From Mesorhizobium sp. L-2-11 (GTDB lineage Bacteria > Pseudomonadota > Alphaproteobacteria > Rhizobiales > Rhizobiaceae), in contig NZ_AP023257.1 of the NCBI RefSeq assembly GCF_016756595.1, forward strand, positions 2,620,001 through 2,684,000: a stretch of DNA of 64,000 nt, given 5' to 3'. Each line of letters begins with the position of its first letter. Within the stretch, counting starts at the first letter, position 1. Positions 8,956-18,939 of the stretch are shown here, piece by piece. Under the pieces are notes generated by a model. The model worked only from the letters and a program-made list of their open reading frames with translations, was not told the origin of the DNA and searched no databases. The position numbers and the translations under genes are program-made.

Positions 8956-9930
8956 ATGCAGCAGGCAAAGCGAATCTTGGTGACGGGGGGCGCAGGTTTT
9001 CTGGGATCGTTCTTATGCGAGCGGTTGCTTGCTGAAGGCCACGAGGTTGTATGCGTCGACAATTTCTTCACAGGAAGTCGGAGAAACGTCTCGCATTTGC
9101 TCGACAACAGATCCTTTGAGATCATTCGCCACGACGTGACATTTCCGCTCTACGTAGAAGTTGATGAAATCTACAACCTTGCTTGCCCGGCAAGCCCGGT
9201 TCACTACCAGTTCGATCCGGTCCAGACGACAAAGACCAGCGTCCATGGGGCGATCAATATGCTGGGGCTCGCCAAGCGAGTTCGCGCAAAGATCCTTCAG
9301 GCGTCCACGTCTGAAGTCTACGGCGATCCCGAGGTTCACCCGCAGACCGAGGACTATTGGGGCAGGGTAAACCCGATAGGGCCCCGTTCCTGTTACGACG
9401 AAGGCAAGCGCTGTGCCGAAACCCTGTTTTTCGACTATTGGCGGCAGCACAGGCTGCGGATCAAGGTAGCGCGCATCTTCAACACTTACGGCCCGAGGAT
9501 GCGTCCGGACGACGGCCGCGTCATTTCCAATTTCATCATGCAGGCACTGCAAAACAAGCCGATAACCGTGTACGGCACCGGCGAGCAGACACGCTCATTT
9601 TGCTACGTCAATGATCTCATCGACGGTCTGGTTCGCCTGATGCACACGGTCGACGATGTTACCGGTCCAATGAATCTCGGCAACCCGGTCGAATTCACGA
9701 TGCTCGAACTTGCCAATCTCGTGATCGAACTTACCGGAAGCCGATCCGAGATCAGGTTTTTACCTTTGCCCGTCGATGATCCAAGGAAGCGGCAGCCTGA
9801 CATCGGGTGTGCCTTGCGCGAGCTCAATTGGAAGCCAAGAATCGCATTGCGCGACGGTCTCGCCACGACCATTGCCTATTTCGAAGACTTGGTCTCATCG
9901 AGAAATGCTCGGACCGCTGCAGCCGGATGA
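8956..9930 (+). CDS. uxs: UDP-glucuronic acid decarboxylase (UDP-xylose synthase)
   Basis: An extended SDR of 324 residues that converts UDP-glucuronate to UDP-xylose in the cytoplasm. It has [12 protein letters not shown] at the N-terminus, [12 protein letters not shown], the catalytic STSEVYGDP, and YDEGKR with the catalytic Tyr and Lys. [10 protein letters not shown] and the Arg-rich substrate loop follow. These features separate Uxs from dTDP-glucose dehydratases. ATG at 8956 is preferred over GTG at 8941 because TGAGG sits 10 nt upstream. Its TGA overlaps the next ATG, so the two genes are translationally coupled. It supplies a pentose donor to the glycosyltransferases. Confidence 0.9.
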   Translation: MQQAKRILVTGGAGFLGSFLCERLLAEGHEVVCVDNFFTGSRRNVSHLLDNRSFEIIRHDVTFPLYVEVDEIYNLACPASPVHYQFDPVQTTKTSVHGAINMLGLAKRVRAKILQASTSEVYGDPEVHPQTEDYWGRVNPIGPRSCYDEGKRCAETLFFDYWRQHRLRIKVARIFNTYGPRMRPDDGRVISNFIMQALQNKPITVYGTGEQTRSFCYVNDLIDGLVRLMHTVDDVTGPMNLGNPVEFTMLELANLVIELTGSRSEIRFLPLPVDDPRKRQPDIGCALRELNWKPRIALRDGLATTIAYFEDLVSSRNARTAAAG

Positions 9931-10901
9931 AAACAGTCCTGGTCACTGGCGGGGCGGGCTATATCGGCTCACACTGTTGCAAGGCATTCGCCGGCGCCGG
10001 TTGGTCGGTCATTGCCTATGACAATTTCTCGCGCGGCTGGCGCGACGCGGTCAAATGGGGACCGCATGTCGAGGGCGATGTTTGCGACGGCGCAGCGGTT
10101 GCAGCAGCGCTGCACCAGTATCGGCCGGATGTGGTGGCGCATTTCGCCGCTTACGCCTATGTCGGCGAGTCCGTCGAGCGCCCGGAACTCTACTACCGAA
10201 ACAATAGTTTTGGGACGCTGGTCCTGCTCGAGGAAATGCTGAAGGCCGGCGTCGACAAGCTGATCTTTTCGAGCACCTGCGCGTCTTACGGCGTTCCCGT
10301 TCGTTCTCCGATCGACGAAACGCATCCGCAGTCGCCCATCAATCCCTATGGGTGGTCGAAATTAATCATAGAACGCATGGTGGACGATCTCTCGTCGGCC
10401 CATGGCCTGAACGCGGTCGTGCTGCGGTATTTCAACGCTGCCGGATGTGATCCCGATGGCGAGATCGGTGAGCGGCACGAACCGGAAACGCATGTGATTC
10501 CGCTCGCTATCGAGGCGGCGATCAGGTCGGGCCGGGTTTTTACCATTAATGGCACCGACTTCGACACAAGGGACGGAACTGCGGTGCGGGACTATGTCCA
10601 CGTCACCGATCTCGCCCGTGCTCATGTTCTGGCAGGGGAGAAGCTTCTGCGCGATCGGGGAGTTCACGTCTACAATCTCGGCACCGGAACCGGAACGACG
10701 GTGAACGAGTTGGTCAATGCGGTGAGCCGGGCTTCGGGAACGCGCCTTCCTGTGGCCTACGGACCGCGCCGGGCAGGTGACCCGCCTGCACTTGTAGCGG
10801 CGGCCGGCAAGGCGGCCCGGGAGCTCGGCTGGATGCCTGAGCAATCCGCAATCGACCGGATCGTCGAAACGGCGCTGGCCTGGTACCGCCGCCAGTTGTG
10901 A
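9927..10901 (+). CDS. galE: UDP-glucose 4-epimerase
   Basis: A 324-residue extended SDR with TGGAGYIGS near the N-terminus, FSSTCASYG, and YGWSKLIIE carrying the catalytic Tyr and Lys. It interconverts UDP-glucose and UDP-galactose (or the related UDP-xylose/UDP-arabinose pair, which epimerases next to a UDP-xylose synthase sometimes use). ATG lies inside the uxs stop (ATGA overlap). The gene converges on the family 4 glycosyltransferase with a 22-bp gap. Possible acceptance of UDP-pentoses is inference from the neighbour. Confidence 0.88.
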   Translation: MKTVLVTGGAGYIGSHCCKAFAGAGWSVIAYDNFSRGWRDAVKWGPHVEGDVCDGAAVAAALHQYRPDVVAHFAAYAYVGESVERPELYYRNNSFGTLVLLEEMLKAGVDKLIFSSTCASYGVPVRSPIDETHPQSPINPYGWSKLIIERMVDDLSSAHGLNAVVLRYFNAAGCDPDGEIGERHEPETHVIPLAIEAAIRSGRVFTINGTDFDTRDGTAVRDYVHVTDLARAHVLAGEKLLRDRGVHVYNLGTGTGTTVNELVNAVSRASGTRLPVAYGPRRAGDPPALVAAAGKAARELGWMPEQSAIDRIVETALAWYRRQL

Positions 10902-10923
10902 CCACTCTTTTTTAGGAAGAGCC

Positions 10924-12147
10924 CTACCGCTTGGTCAGCAAACAATCGAGGGCTGCGGCGACTGCTGCAAGCGAGAAATTTTCCTCTATTCGTTGTCGCG
11001 AAGCCCGACCGAGGCGTTCCCGCAAGCCCGGATTGTCCTTCAGTCTTTGGAGGGCGCGCGCGATTTCACCCGGCTGGTCCTTTCGCACCATCAGCCCACC
11101 TGACGCTTCGCCGTTTGCCAGAATGTCGGGGAGCCCCTGTGCATCGGTAGCGACGATGGGAAGGCCGCAGGCCATGGCCTCCAGCGGTGCGACCGGCATG
11201 CCTTCGATACGCGATGCGGCGACGTAGGCATCCGCCGCCGAAAGCCAGCGCCGGATCAGCGTCCGGTCCGTGGTATAGCTGGAAAGCCATCTCACATTCG
11301 CCAGTCTGGCCTCGCGCAGGAGCCTGGCAAATTCGTCTCGATCCTGCCCCGAGCCGATGATCACGAGTTGCGATGATGCGTCTGCGGAAAACAAGGACCA
11401 GGCTTTCAACAGCACGTCGAGCCCCTTCCGGCGGATGTCGATGCGTCCATGGTTGACGATGACAAAAGCCTCGCGCGGCAAATCGAGGCTTTCCCGCGCT
11501 TCCCAGTGCTCGATCGCCTTCCATTCCTTGGTGTCGATCGGATTGGCGATATTGGCGATGTCGAGCGCGATGCGCGGGTAGGCTTTGGCGAGGCGCTCGC
11601 GCTCGGCACCCGATGCGACGATGAGGCCCCTGCAGGCGCGAAGCGAAGCCTGCCGGGCGATCGCCTCGATCCAGGAGAGCGGTCGGTCTCCGCCCTGGAA
11701 GGTCGCATAGAGGGGAATGCGCATACGGCGCGCCAGCCAGGCGAGCGCATCGAACCGGGTGTATTCATATTCTTGAGCGAGGATCACGTCGCATTGCGAT
11801 TGGGCGAGGACCTTTCGGAAGGCGGACAGCGGCGTCGTGGCCCAGCGCCGCAGACTGTGAGCAGCGGCGGAGTGGCCTTGGCGCGTTCGTTTCCCGGGAA
11901 CGACCCAGATCGGCGTGCCTGTTCCCCCATGATGGTGGCACTCTATCTCAGAGGCATGTTCGGATGCGCAGACAATGATCGGCCTGTGCCCGGCCAGCTG
12001 CAGGGCGGCCGCGTAGCCGAACAGCCAGCCGCCGGTCATTTGCCCGACGAATTCCTCGAGCCGCAACCCTATCGGATCGAGAAACTCCTCCATGACGTCG
12101 CCCCATGGAAAGAGGGCAACGACGAGAGGGGGTTGGCGGCCAATCAT
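10924..12147 (-). CDS. Family 4 glycosyltransferase
   Basis: A 407-residue GT-B protein. The C-terminal half has VNHGRIDIRRKG, VIIGSGQDRDEF and EGMPVAPLEAMACGLPIV, which holds the EX7E pair that binds the donor nucleotide. The N-terminal acceptor domain includes DVILAQEYEYTRF. ATG at 12147 lies 13 bp after the stop of the preceding methyltransferase; the longer open frame to 12279 would overlap that gene and is rejected. It is the last gene of a six-member minus-strand operon. Confidence 0.87.
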   Translation of the reverse strand: MIGRQPPLVVALFPWGDVMEEFLDPIGLRLEEFVGQMTGGWLFGYAAALQLAGHRPIIVCASEHASEIECHHHGGTGTPIWVVPGKRTRQGHSAAAHSLRRWATTPLSAFRKVLAQSQCDVILAQEYEYTRFDALAWLARRMRIPLYATFQGGDRPLSWIEAIARQASLRACRGLIVASGAERERLAKAYPRIALDIANIANPIDTKEWKAIEHWEARESLDLPREAFVIVNHGRIDIRRKGLDVLLKAWSLFSADASSQLVIIGSGQDRDEFARLLREARLANVRWLSSYTTDRTLIRRWLSAADAYVAASRIEGMPVAPLEAMACGLPIVATDAQGLPDILANGEASGGLMVRKDQPGEIARALQRLKDNPGLRERLGRASRQRIEENFSLAAVAAALDCLLTKR

Positions 12148-12160
12148 TTGCGCGACGAGG

Positions 12161-12895
12161 TCATTTGCGCCAGGAAAAGGCCGTTTCCGTACCGCGTGTC
12201 GAGGGCCCGTGCAGCGCATAGCCAACCGCCGTAATGGGAGCAGCCAACGCGTAGAGGACCTTGCGTCGGCGCCTTCCAAGGCGAGAAAATGCGACGTCGT
12301 GAAAGAACGCCGTCACCGGGTTGATGAATGTTGCCCGAAGCTCCGGCGGCTTGTCGAAGAGCGCGGCGAGCTCGGGATCGCGATAGCCACGCCGAACGTG
12401 GCCCCATTCCCGCATCAGTTCGCTTTCGTGCGGGCAATATGGCTTCATGATACGGAAATACGGGTAGTGCCAACCGGCCTCAGGCGTGGAGACAAGCACA
12501 TATCCGCCGGGTCGCACTACCCTCAGCGCCTCCTGCGCAGCGCGGCGGTCGTCCTCGATATGTTCAAGCACGTCAAACAGCGTCGCGACATCGAAACTGT
12601 CGTCTGCGAAGGGCAGGACACAGGCATCGCCGCAAACGAAGGTTGACCTCGCCCATGGCGGCTGGAGCCTGCCCAGTTCGGGATCGAGATCGAGGGTGAC
12701 GATATCCGCGTTCGGGTAGAGGATACTCGCCAATCCACTGCGGCCACCGCCAATCTCCAATGTAGGCCCCTCGATTGCCGCCGGAGCAACACGGTGAATG
12801 GCTCGCATCTTCTCACGGTAAAACAGGCCGTCGGTCAGGCCGTTGGGAAAAGGGTTGCCGGAAAGAAACTGGCCGAGCGGCGCCTTGCGGATCAT
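12161..12895 (-). CDS. Class I SAM-dependent methyltransferase
   Basis: A 244-residue methyltransferase. Motif I is GPTLEIGGGRSGLAS (~residues 43-57), then TLDLDPE, DACVLPFADDSFDVATLFDVLEH cut by motif IV, and VVRPGGYVLVSTPE. The fold resembles methyltransferase-11 proteins that modify lipid-linked sugars. Its ATG overlaps the upstream glycosyltransferase stop (ATGA at 12892-12895). The C-terminal ~60 residues are Arg-rich and could contact membrane or an acceptor. Confidence 0.88.
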   Translation of the reverse strand: MIRKAPLGQFLSGNPFPNGLTDGLFYREKMRAIHRVAPAAIEGPTLEIGGGRSGLASILYPNADIVTLDLDPELGRLQPPWARSTFVCGDACVLPFADDSFDVATLFDVLEHIEDDRRAAQEALRVVRPGGYVLVSTPEAGWHYPYFRIMKPYCPHESELMREWGHVRRGYRDPELAALFDKPPELRATFINPVTAFFHDVAFSRLGRRRRKVLYALAAPITAVGYALHGPSTRGTETAFSWRK

Positions 12896-14202
12896 CGGGC
12901 TCTTTCCTCAACCAAATTCTGCCGGGGCAAGGCTCGCCGTTTTCGCCAGCCGAAACGCAGCAGAAATTGAAGACCGGCCAGCCATCCTTCCACCTCTGCC
13001 GCCAGAATTCCGATCCTGCCGGGCGGGCCATCGAAAAGCGTCCTTAGGAATGTCCTCAAGAAGTAAGCCGGCAACTTTATCCAGATCCGAATGATGTTTC
13101 CGCGGTCGCCGAAATTATCATATTGCACGACAAGGGCCGCGACATGGCCCTTCATGTAGGCCCTCATCTGCCGTCTTAGTCCCGGCCAGTCGCTGCGATG
13201 ATGGTGGAAGACAACGGCCCGGGGTTCATAGAGGCAGGCGCCACCGGTTGCCAGCAGCCGGTACCAGAGTTCCGAATCTTCAGAACATCCGGCAGCACCG
13301 GCGCCGAGGCGCTCGTCGAACAAGCCAACCCGATCGAAGGCAGATCGCCGAAAGGCCATGTTGGCCCCGGCGCCAATTTTCCAGACATGCGCTCCATTTG
13401 GCCGCGTCTCTTCGAAGAAGCGCTGGTCGAAGACGAGGGGCACGAAGGTGGTGCCGAAGCCGCCCATGTCGAACTGGAAGCGGCGTTGTGCCAGGGTATC
13501 GAGCCGCGCCGGCAGCACCAGGCCTGTCAGCGCCTCGACGTCCCGCTCTGCAAAGACGCGCGCAATTTCGGCAGTCCAGCCGGCATGCACTTCGACATCG
13601 TCATCGGTGAAGGCGATGATGCCATGCCGGCTTGCGCGAACGCCGGCCGTTCGGGCTACACTCAGTCCAGGGCGCGTCTCATGAATGTAACGGACCTCCG
13701 GAAACTGCATGCACACGGACCGCGCGTTGCCGTCGCGGGAATTGTCAACGACGACCACTTCGCCCGGAGCGCTGCGTTGTTTTGCAATGCTGCTAAGGCA
13801 CCTGGCCAGCGCTGGGCCGCGGTCCCGGGTGCAAATCACAACCGAGATGTCTTGCGCGGATGCCGAAGAAGCCGTCGCAAGCTGATCAAGGCTGTCGATC
13901 AGGTCCCTGGCATCGAGTGCAGCAGCCAGCGAAAGCGCGGACTTTGGGCACCCCCAGTAGGTCGCCCGCAGGGGAGCGCCCAGGGAGGTGCTGCGTGCGG
14001 CCAGCTGTGCCGCCGAAAATTCCGCGGCGAACTGCCGCAAATGTGCCCTTGAATATGGCAGTTCGTCAGGCAGGGACGCTCGCATCCCCAGCGGTAAGTC
14101 CTTCCACCAGAAGATCGATAGCGAAGCAGTGTCGCCCGCGTCGCCGTCTATATCGGTAGTCTCGAGATCGATGTGCCTGACACGGAAGGCATCGCCGTTC
14201 AC
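12892..14202 (-). CDS. Family 2 glycosyltransferase
   Basis: A 436-residue protein starting at GTG 14202, which overlaps the upstream TGA (GTGA). The open frame continues to 14364 but would invade the neighbour. An N-terminal domain of ~110 residues is followed by a GT-A domain: ISVVICTRDRG, VVVDNSRDG, AFTDDDVEVH, and GAGANMAFRR. The DDD triad binds metal and nucleotide sugar. The C-terminal ~100 residues are basic and partly hydrophobic, as in membrane-associated transferases. It shares this architecture with the next gene, so the two are probably ancient paralogues working on successive sugars. Confidence 0.88.
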   Translation of the reverse strand: MNGDAFRVRHIDLETTDIDGDAGDTASLSIFWWKDLPLGMRASLPDELPYSRAHLRQFAAEFSAAQLAARSTSLGAPLRATYWGCPKSALSLAAALDARDLIDSLDQLATASSASAQDISVVICTRDRGPALARCLSSIAKQRSAPGEVVVVDNSRDGNARSVCMQFPEVRYIHETRPGLSVARTAGVRASRHGIIAFTDDDVEVHAGWTAEIARVFAERDVEALTGLVLPARLDTLAQRRFQFDMGGFGTTFVPLVFDQRFFEETRPNGAHVWKIGAGANMAFRRSAFDRVGLFDERLGAGAAGCSEDSELWYRLLATGGACLYEPRAVVFHHHRSDWPGLRRQMRAYMKGHVAALVVQYDNFGDRGNIIRIWIKLPAYFLRTFLRTLFDGPPGRIGILAAEVEGWLAGLQFLLRFGWRKRRALPRQNLVEERAR

Positions 14203-15425
14203 TGGTTCTGCTCCCGGATCGTCTGCACGCGGGCACGCGAGCGATCGTACTCGCCCGCGAGACCATAGATTCCGCCCCATAATTCCGCGATGCCGAAACG
14301 GAAATCGCGACCTCGAAACCTGCGCGCCGCACGCGCCACCGCCTTCAGCCGATCGAAGAACCACCAGCGAACCATGGCACGGTGTCGTGCGCTGAGTTCT
14401 TCATCGGTCCGACGGCTTTTGACAAGGAAAGCCATCATGCCGAGGCCCCACGTCCAATATTGCCGCCTCAACTGCTCAATCGTCTCGCGATGCTCGTGGT
14501 AAACGGCATATTCCGGCTCATAGATCATGGGCCGGCGCGAACGCAGCACGCGATAGAAAATGTCGAGATCGCCACCACCGGGCAGCGGAGATCCGGTGTC
14601 AAGTGCCTCATCGAAACCGCCGAGTTCGACGAGCAGCGCGCGGTCGAAAGCCATGTTGCAGCCGGCGCCGAGACTACCGGATCCTACCGGGTGCAGCGGA
14701 TTGTCAAACCGGGTGTTGTGGAATTCCTTGCGGACAAAGCCGCGGCCAAATCCGCCGTTTTGCTCAAAAAAGATCTGGGCTTCCGTGTCGAGGCGAAACG
14801 GCAGCACCAGGCCCGTAAAGCCGCCGGCGCCGGGATTGTACCGGCACGCCTTGGCAAGGCCTGCCAGCCAGTTGCGATCGACGACCACATCGTCGTCCAG
14901 ATATGCGACCAGATCTCCCGTAGCCGCGCGAAGAGCCGCGTTGCGGGCAAAGTCGAGCCCCGCCTTCGGTTCGAAAACGTAGCGGACATCCTTGAAGCAC
15001 TCGACCGCTTCGCGCGTAGTGGCATCGACCGAAGCATTGTCGACTACGACAATTTCGACGGATTGAAACGCGGATTTCCAACGGATGGGGTCGAGCGAGG
15101 ACAGCAGCCGGGAAAGGCGCTTTGCGCGATCCTTGGTGCAGATCGCAATGGATAGGTTTGGCAGTGCCGTTTCCGCCGCAAACCGTCGCCGCGCCGATAA
15201 TTCCACGTCCACCTTTGCAACGAGAATGCGGTCAGCGAAGCGTTCGTCGGCAACCGCCTTCAGCCTCTCCGCCGACAAGACGGAAGAGGCCGGCAGCGCG
15301 ATCATCTCGAACCCGATGAGCCGGTCCTGCCAGCGGGCGATGAGCCCGACGCCGTCATGCTGTGGAGCGAGCTCGATCGGGGCCAGGGGCTTTGACAGTT
15401 CGATTTCAACAAGTCTGTATCCCAT
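14199..15425 (-). CDS. Family 2 glycosyltransferase
   Basis: A 408-residue protein with an N-terminal ~90-residue domain and a GT-A domain: LSIAICTKDRAK, VVVDNASVDA, AYLDDDVVVD, LGAGCNMAFDR, and GGDLDIFYRVL. The ED/DD-type motif at GGGDLD replaces the ED of related enzymes. It starts with ATG 3 bp after the collapsed ABC gene and overlaps the next gene by 4 bp. It probably adds one sugar to a lipid-linked oligosaccharide at the cytoplasmic face of the membrane. Confidence 0.88.
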   Translation of the reverse strand: MGYRLVEIELSKPLAPIELAPQHDGVGLIARWQDRLIGFEMIALPASSVLSAERLKAVADERFADRILVAKVDVELSARRRFAAETALPNLSIAICTKDRAKRLSRLLSSLDPIRWKSAFQSVEIVVVDNASVDATTREAVECFKDVRYVFEPKAGLDFARNAALRAATGDLVAYLDDDVVVDRNWLAGLAKACRYNPGAGGFTGLVLPFRLDTEAQIFFEQNGGFGRGFVRKEFHNTRFDNPLHPVGSGSLGAGCNMAFDRALLVELGGFDEALDTGSPLPGGGDLDIFYRVLRSRRPMIYEPEYAVYHEHRETIEQLRRQYWTWGLGMMAFLVKSRRTDEELSARHRAMVRWWFFDRLKAVARAARRFRGRDFRFGIAELWGGIYGLAGEYDRSRARVQTIREQNQ

Positions 15426-15428
15426 CGG

Positions 15429-15812
15429 CTAGGTCGCCCTCATGGCGGTACGTCCGTGCTGAAATTCATGGAGCCTTGAAAAATGACCCTGCCGCTTCAG
15501 CAGTTGGTCCGGTGAGCCAACTTCGATCACACGTCCCTTGGCCATTACGATGATCTGGTTGGCCGCCTGGACTGTCGAAAGCCGGGGGGCGATGACGACC
15601 ATGGTACGATTGTGCGAATACTGCTCGAGCGCGAGCTGAAACGCCTGCTCCGTCTCAACGTCGAGCGCGTTCGTAGCCTCGTAGAGGCCGGCACCTTCGA
15701 GAACCGCTGCAGCCAGACCAAGTCCGACGATCGTCGGCCCGGCCCATGCAGGCGCTGCCGCCAAGCGGATGAGGCGCCGCAAGCGCTCGAACATTGATGG
15801 GCTCACATTCAC
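15429..15812 (-). pseudogene. ABC exporter collapsed by an in-frame internal deletion
   Basis: The 127-residue frame begins like a fused ABC exporter (MFERLRRLIRLAAAPAW, then one hydrophobic segment IVGLGLAAAVLEGAGL). It jumps at residue ~45 straight into the end of the nucleotide-binding domain: EATNALDVETEQAF, then the H-loop region where APRLSTVQAA stands, and GSPDQLLKRQGHFSRLHEFQ. About 450 residues of the usual ~580 are missing, including five membrane segments, Walker A and the signature motif. The product cannot transport. The deletion kept the frame and both junctions: ATG overlaps the upstream TGA, and the stop is 3 bp before the next ATG. Confidence 0.85.
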
Positions 15813-16801
15813 CAGCTGGTCTCTTCATAAAGCGGACGGAACTCGGCGTTCTTGTTGCGCATCCGTTTCACTCCAACCTTGATCCAGCGAGGAACCAACC
15901 TGGCCCTGCAGTAAACGTCCACCATGTTGGGCAGGCGAGAAATCGCCGTGCGTGGATCCATGATGAAGAGTTTCTTCGATAGTTTGCAGGCCGAGTAAAG
16001 CTGCCCGCCGATCAAAGCCCTTACTGCAAGCCAATGAATCATGTCGACCAGGTGGGCGTCGAGATCGTTGCCGAACTGCGGATATTTTTCACGAAACTCG
16101 CCCAGAACAATCTCACACGAACGAAGCATCTGCATGACATCGCTCGACATGTTGACGTTCGTCATCCGGTAACCCACGAGGTGCTGGGGAACGACGCGGA
16201 ATTCGTAACTTTCCGCTATTCTGAGGCACATGAGAAGGTCCTCGCAGCCTTGTGCATTCCTGGCCCTCAGGGAAGGATCGAATTGTCCCGCCCGCTCGAA
16301 TGCGGAGCGACGCAGCAGCATCGAACTTCCGTTGCCGACAAAATTCATTCTGCACATCCGTTGCAGAACGCGGCCAGCGGCATCGGGTCGGTATAGTGAG
16401 AATACCCGGCCGTTCTCGTCGATTTGCGCAAACCAGCAATATGCCAGGCCCGCGGAGGAACCGCCTTCCTGCAGGGCGCGCAGTTGCAGTGCGATCTTGG
16501 AAGGTGCCCAGAGATCATCGGCGTCGACAAACGCCAGAAACTCGGCATCGGTAGAGGCCGCACCGCTATTGCGGGCGTGCGCAACACCGGCGTTCGGCTG
16601 CCTCATCAGGCGTATACGCCGGTCTTTCTCAGCACAGGAGGCGACGATCGAGGCGGACTTGTCCGTCGACCCGTCATCCACCACGACAATGTCCAGCGCC
16701 TGATGGGCCTGCTGGCAGATGCTGGTCAAGGTGGCGCGAATGGTGCCCTCGGCATTGAACATCGGCACCACGACGCCTACCGTAGCATTGTCATCAATCA
16801 T
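15809..16801 (-). CDS. Family 2 glycosyltransferase, first gene of the operon
   Basis: A 330-residue GT-A transferase: VGVVVPMFNAEG, VVVDDGSTDKS, AFVDADDLW (metal-binding DxD) and NFVGNGSSMLLRR. ATG at 16801 follows GAAGG and begins the domain; the open frame to 16873 is not needed. Its stop overlaps the ABC remnant start. It heads a minus-strand run of five intact genes plus one remnant down to 10924, all separated by 13 bp or less, so they are very likely one transcript. Confidence 0.88.
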   Translation of the reverse strand: MIDDNATVGVVVPMFNAEGTIRATLTSICQQAHQALDIVVVDDGSTDKSASIVASCAEKDRRIRLMRQPNAGVAHARNSGAASTDAEFLAFVDADDLWAPSKIALQLRALQEGGSSAGLAYCWFAQIDENGRVFSLYRPDAAGRVLQRMCRMNFVGNGSSMLLRRSAFERAGQFDPSLRARNAQGCEDLLMCLRIAESYEFRVVPQHLVGYRMTNVNMSSDVMQMLRSCEIVLGEFREKYPQFGNDLDAHLVDMIHWLAVRALIGGQLYSACKLSKKLFIMDPRTAISRLPNMVDVYCRARLVPRWIKVGVKRMRNKNAEFRPLYEETSW

Positions 16802-17644
16802 CAGGCCTTCGTTTCCGCAGTTGGGGAATGGCTTATTTGAGTATTCTATTGGATATGCATTGCTTGCCAGCAACCGGGGCGAATTCGGGGCAAGTCAGAC
16901 CGATTGTTCTCCTGCCAGCTTGGCCGCAACGGGCTTCGATCGTAGCAAATCAAATCTTGAATCCGGAAATCGAATTTGGATCCGGAACAGGGCGCGGACC
17001 CGCCGCGCCCCGATGCAATATTAGTTCCCCCTGAACAGGCGCGTCAACCAACGCCGTCTTGATCGCTTCGCTCCCGATACGCGCGGTTTTCCGGCGACCC
17101 GGTGTCGATGGAATGCGAAATGTGACGAGTTGGCGGAGGGAGAGGACCTGAAATCCAACCTTCTCCGCGGATCCACGATCACCTTCGTTCGTAGTCGGGG
17201 TGTTCGGCTGATGCTGTTCAGTCGACGTGTTCAATCTGCGGACCTGGGTCAACCGGCTGAGCCGGCGTGCAACCTTGCCCCTAGCCTGCCAGCGCGCCTA
17301 CCTGACGGCGATGAAAAGCATCGGGCAGATGGCTGGGGTGGGCCATCAGCCTGCCTCACCAGATGCCACACTCGCCGCCTGGCCTGCCTTGGCCTCGCCT
17401 TCCCGGCAATCATTCTGCTGGAGGCCGATGGAAAAACGAACAATGCCCGAGCTACAGCTCTGGGGTAAGCAGACTCGCCGCTTCTGGCCTCGAATATTCA
17501 AGAGCGGACCTTCAGGTCGGCGCAAGCATCATCGTGATCTGATCCAAGCAGACGTGTCAGTAAACTCCGGCGTCGCGCAAATGGGCTCAATTGCCTCAGA
17601 CGTTGTGCTAAGCTTCGGTCCCCCACTCGGATCTGGGGGAAAGG
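16802..17644. other. Long intergenic stretch between divergent polysaccharide genes
   Basis: About 840 bp between the minus-strand glycosyltransferase operon and the plus-strand pyruvyl transferase. Frames of 100-142 codons exist on both strands (for example 17227-17655 plus, 16950-17252 minus), but none shows a domain, periodic codon use or a convincing start. The ~180 bp next to 16801 are AT-richer and should carry the operon promoter. The length fits loss of one or two genes, but no remnant could be named. Confidence 0.5.
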
Positions 17645-18925
17645 ATGCGCTTTAATCATCGCCCAATCCAGATACTCGTGGAGCCGAGCGACTATGTGCT
17701 GCGTAATATCGGCGACATGGCAATGCTCTATGCTGCCACGGAGCGGCTTACGCGGCTGTGCGACAATTCGACGATCAACGTTCTGACTGACGATCCGGAC
17801 GCGCTTCGCCGCTTCTGTCCCTTTGCCACCCCCCTGTCGGCCGAAGGACGCGCCCTATGGCTCAAGCCTGATTTCAGGCCGGCCAAGTTGAAGCGGTTCG
17901 TGCCCAAGCACTGGCCTGATCGCATTCGCCGACACGCGCCGAGGCTCGTTTCTCTGTTCTGGCGCCTTAAGTTAAGGCACATGCCGGATGCGCGCGCGGC
18001 ACTTCTTCGCTTCACCGATGCTGTCGACAGGGCAGACCTTGTGCTTGTAAGTGGAATGGGCGGAATCACGGACGCTTTCCCAGAATATGCCCTGTCGGTA
18101 CTCGAAACTCTGAATCTCGCGCTTGCAAGGAAAGGACGGCCGGTGGTCATGGTCGGCCAGGGGATGGGCCCGCTTGCCAATGCCGAGCTGAGAGCGCGTG
18201 CATCGGCCATATTGCCAAGGCTTCACTTGATCGCGCTTCGCGAAACGCGAGCCGGACTTCCTCTGCTCGCGGAGCTGGGTGTTTCCAAGGACAGGATCTG
18301 CGCAACCGGCGATGACGCCATCGAAATGGCGCATGAGATGCGAGTGGATGAGCTTGGCACCGGCATTGGCGTCAATCTGCGTCTTTCCTCCTATTCAGGA
18401 GTATCAGCGGATATTCTCGAAGGGCTGCGACATGTCTTAGACGCCACATCGGATTCGCTCGAGGCACCCTTGATCGGCGTTCCAGTCTCATGGGTGCCTC
18501 GCGAAGCGGACATCGACTCAATTCGTGGACTGATGCCCACCGATGAGACCGAGCTGAACCGGGCACTCGCGATCCGCACACCGATCGACCTCATTCGGCA
18601 AATCCAGCGCTGTCGGGTCGTAGTCACTGGCAGCTACCACGCCGGCGTTTTCGCGTTGGCCAACGGTATCCCGACGATCGGGCTAGCCAGATCCGACTAC
18701 TATGTCGACAAGTTCCTTGGCCTCGCCGATATGTTCGGCACGGGCTGCGAGATGGTGGCACTCGATCATCCGAACTCTGCCGAGAAGCTTCGATCGGCGC
18801 TCCGGCGCCTGTGGGAAGAGGCGCCCGCTATTCGCCCGGCGATATTGGCCAGGGCCGAAGCTCAAATCGCTGCCGGCCATACCGCTTACCGTCGCATTCG
18901 CGACGCGATCGGGGACCAAGGCTGA
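17645..18925 (+). CDS. Polysaccharide pyruvyl transferase family protein
   Basis: A 426-residue protein of the CsaB/WcaK type, which adds ketal pyruvate from phosphoenolpyruvate to a polysaccharide sugar. Visible hallmarks are NIGDMAMLYA near residue 23, LVSGMGGITDAFPEY in the middle, VMVGQGMGP, and the C-terminal TGSYHAGVFALANGIPTIGL that corresponds to the family GxxxHxxxFA motif. GGGGGAAAGG precedes the ATG. It stands alone on the plus strand and is followed by eroded genes. Confidence 0.85.
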   Translation: MRFNHRPIQILVEPSDYVLRNIGDMAMLYAATERLTRLCDNSTINVLTDDPDALRRFCPFATPLSAEGRALWLKPDFRPAKLKRFVPKHWPDRIRRHAPRLVSLFWRLKLRHMPDARAALLRFTDAVDRADLVLVSGMGGITDAFPEYALSVLETLNLALARKGRPVVMVGQGMGPLANAELRARASAILPRLHLIALRETRAGLPLLAELGVSKDRICATGDDAIEMAHEMRVDELGTGIGVNLRLSSYSGVSADILEGLRHVLDATSDSLEAPLIGVPVSWVPREADIDSIRGLMPTDETELNRALAIRTPIDLIRQIQRCRVVVTGSYHAGVFALANGIPTIGLARSDYYVDKFLGLADMFGTGCEMVALDHPNSAEKLRSALRRLWEEAPAIRPAILARAEAQIAAGHTAYRRIRDAIGDQG

Positions 18926-18939
18926 ATCAGGGGCGGCCA

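Noticed and set aside
17227..17655. 142-codon plus-strand ORF before the pyruvyl transferase
   Set aside because: No domain, weak start, and it overlaps the well-supported start at 17645.
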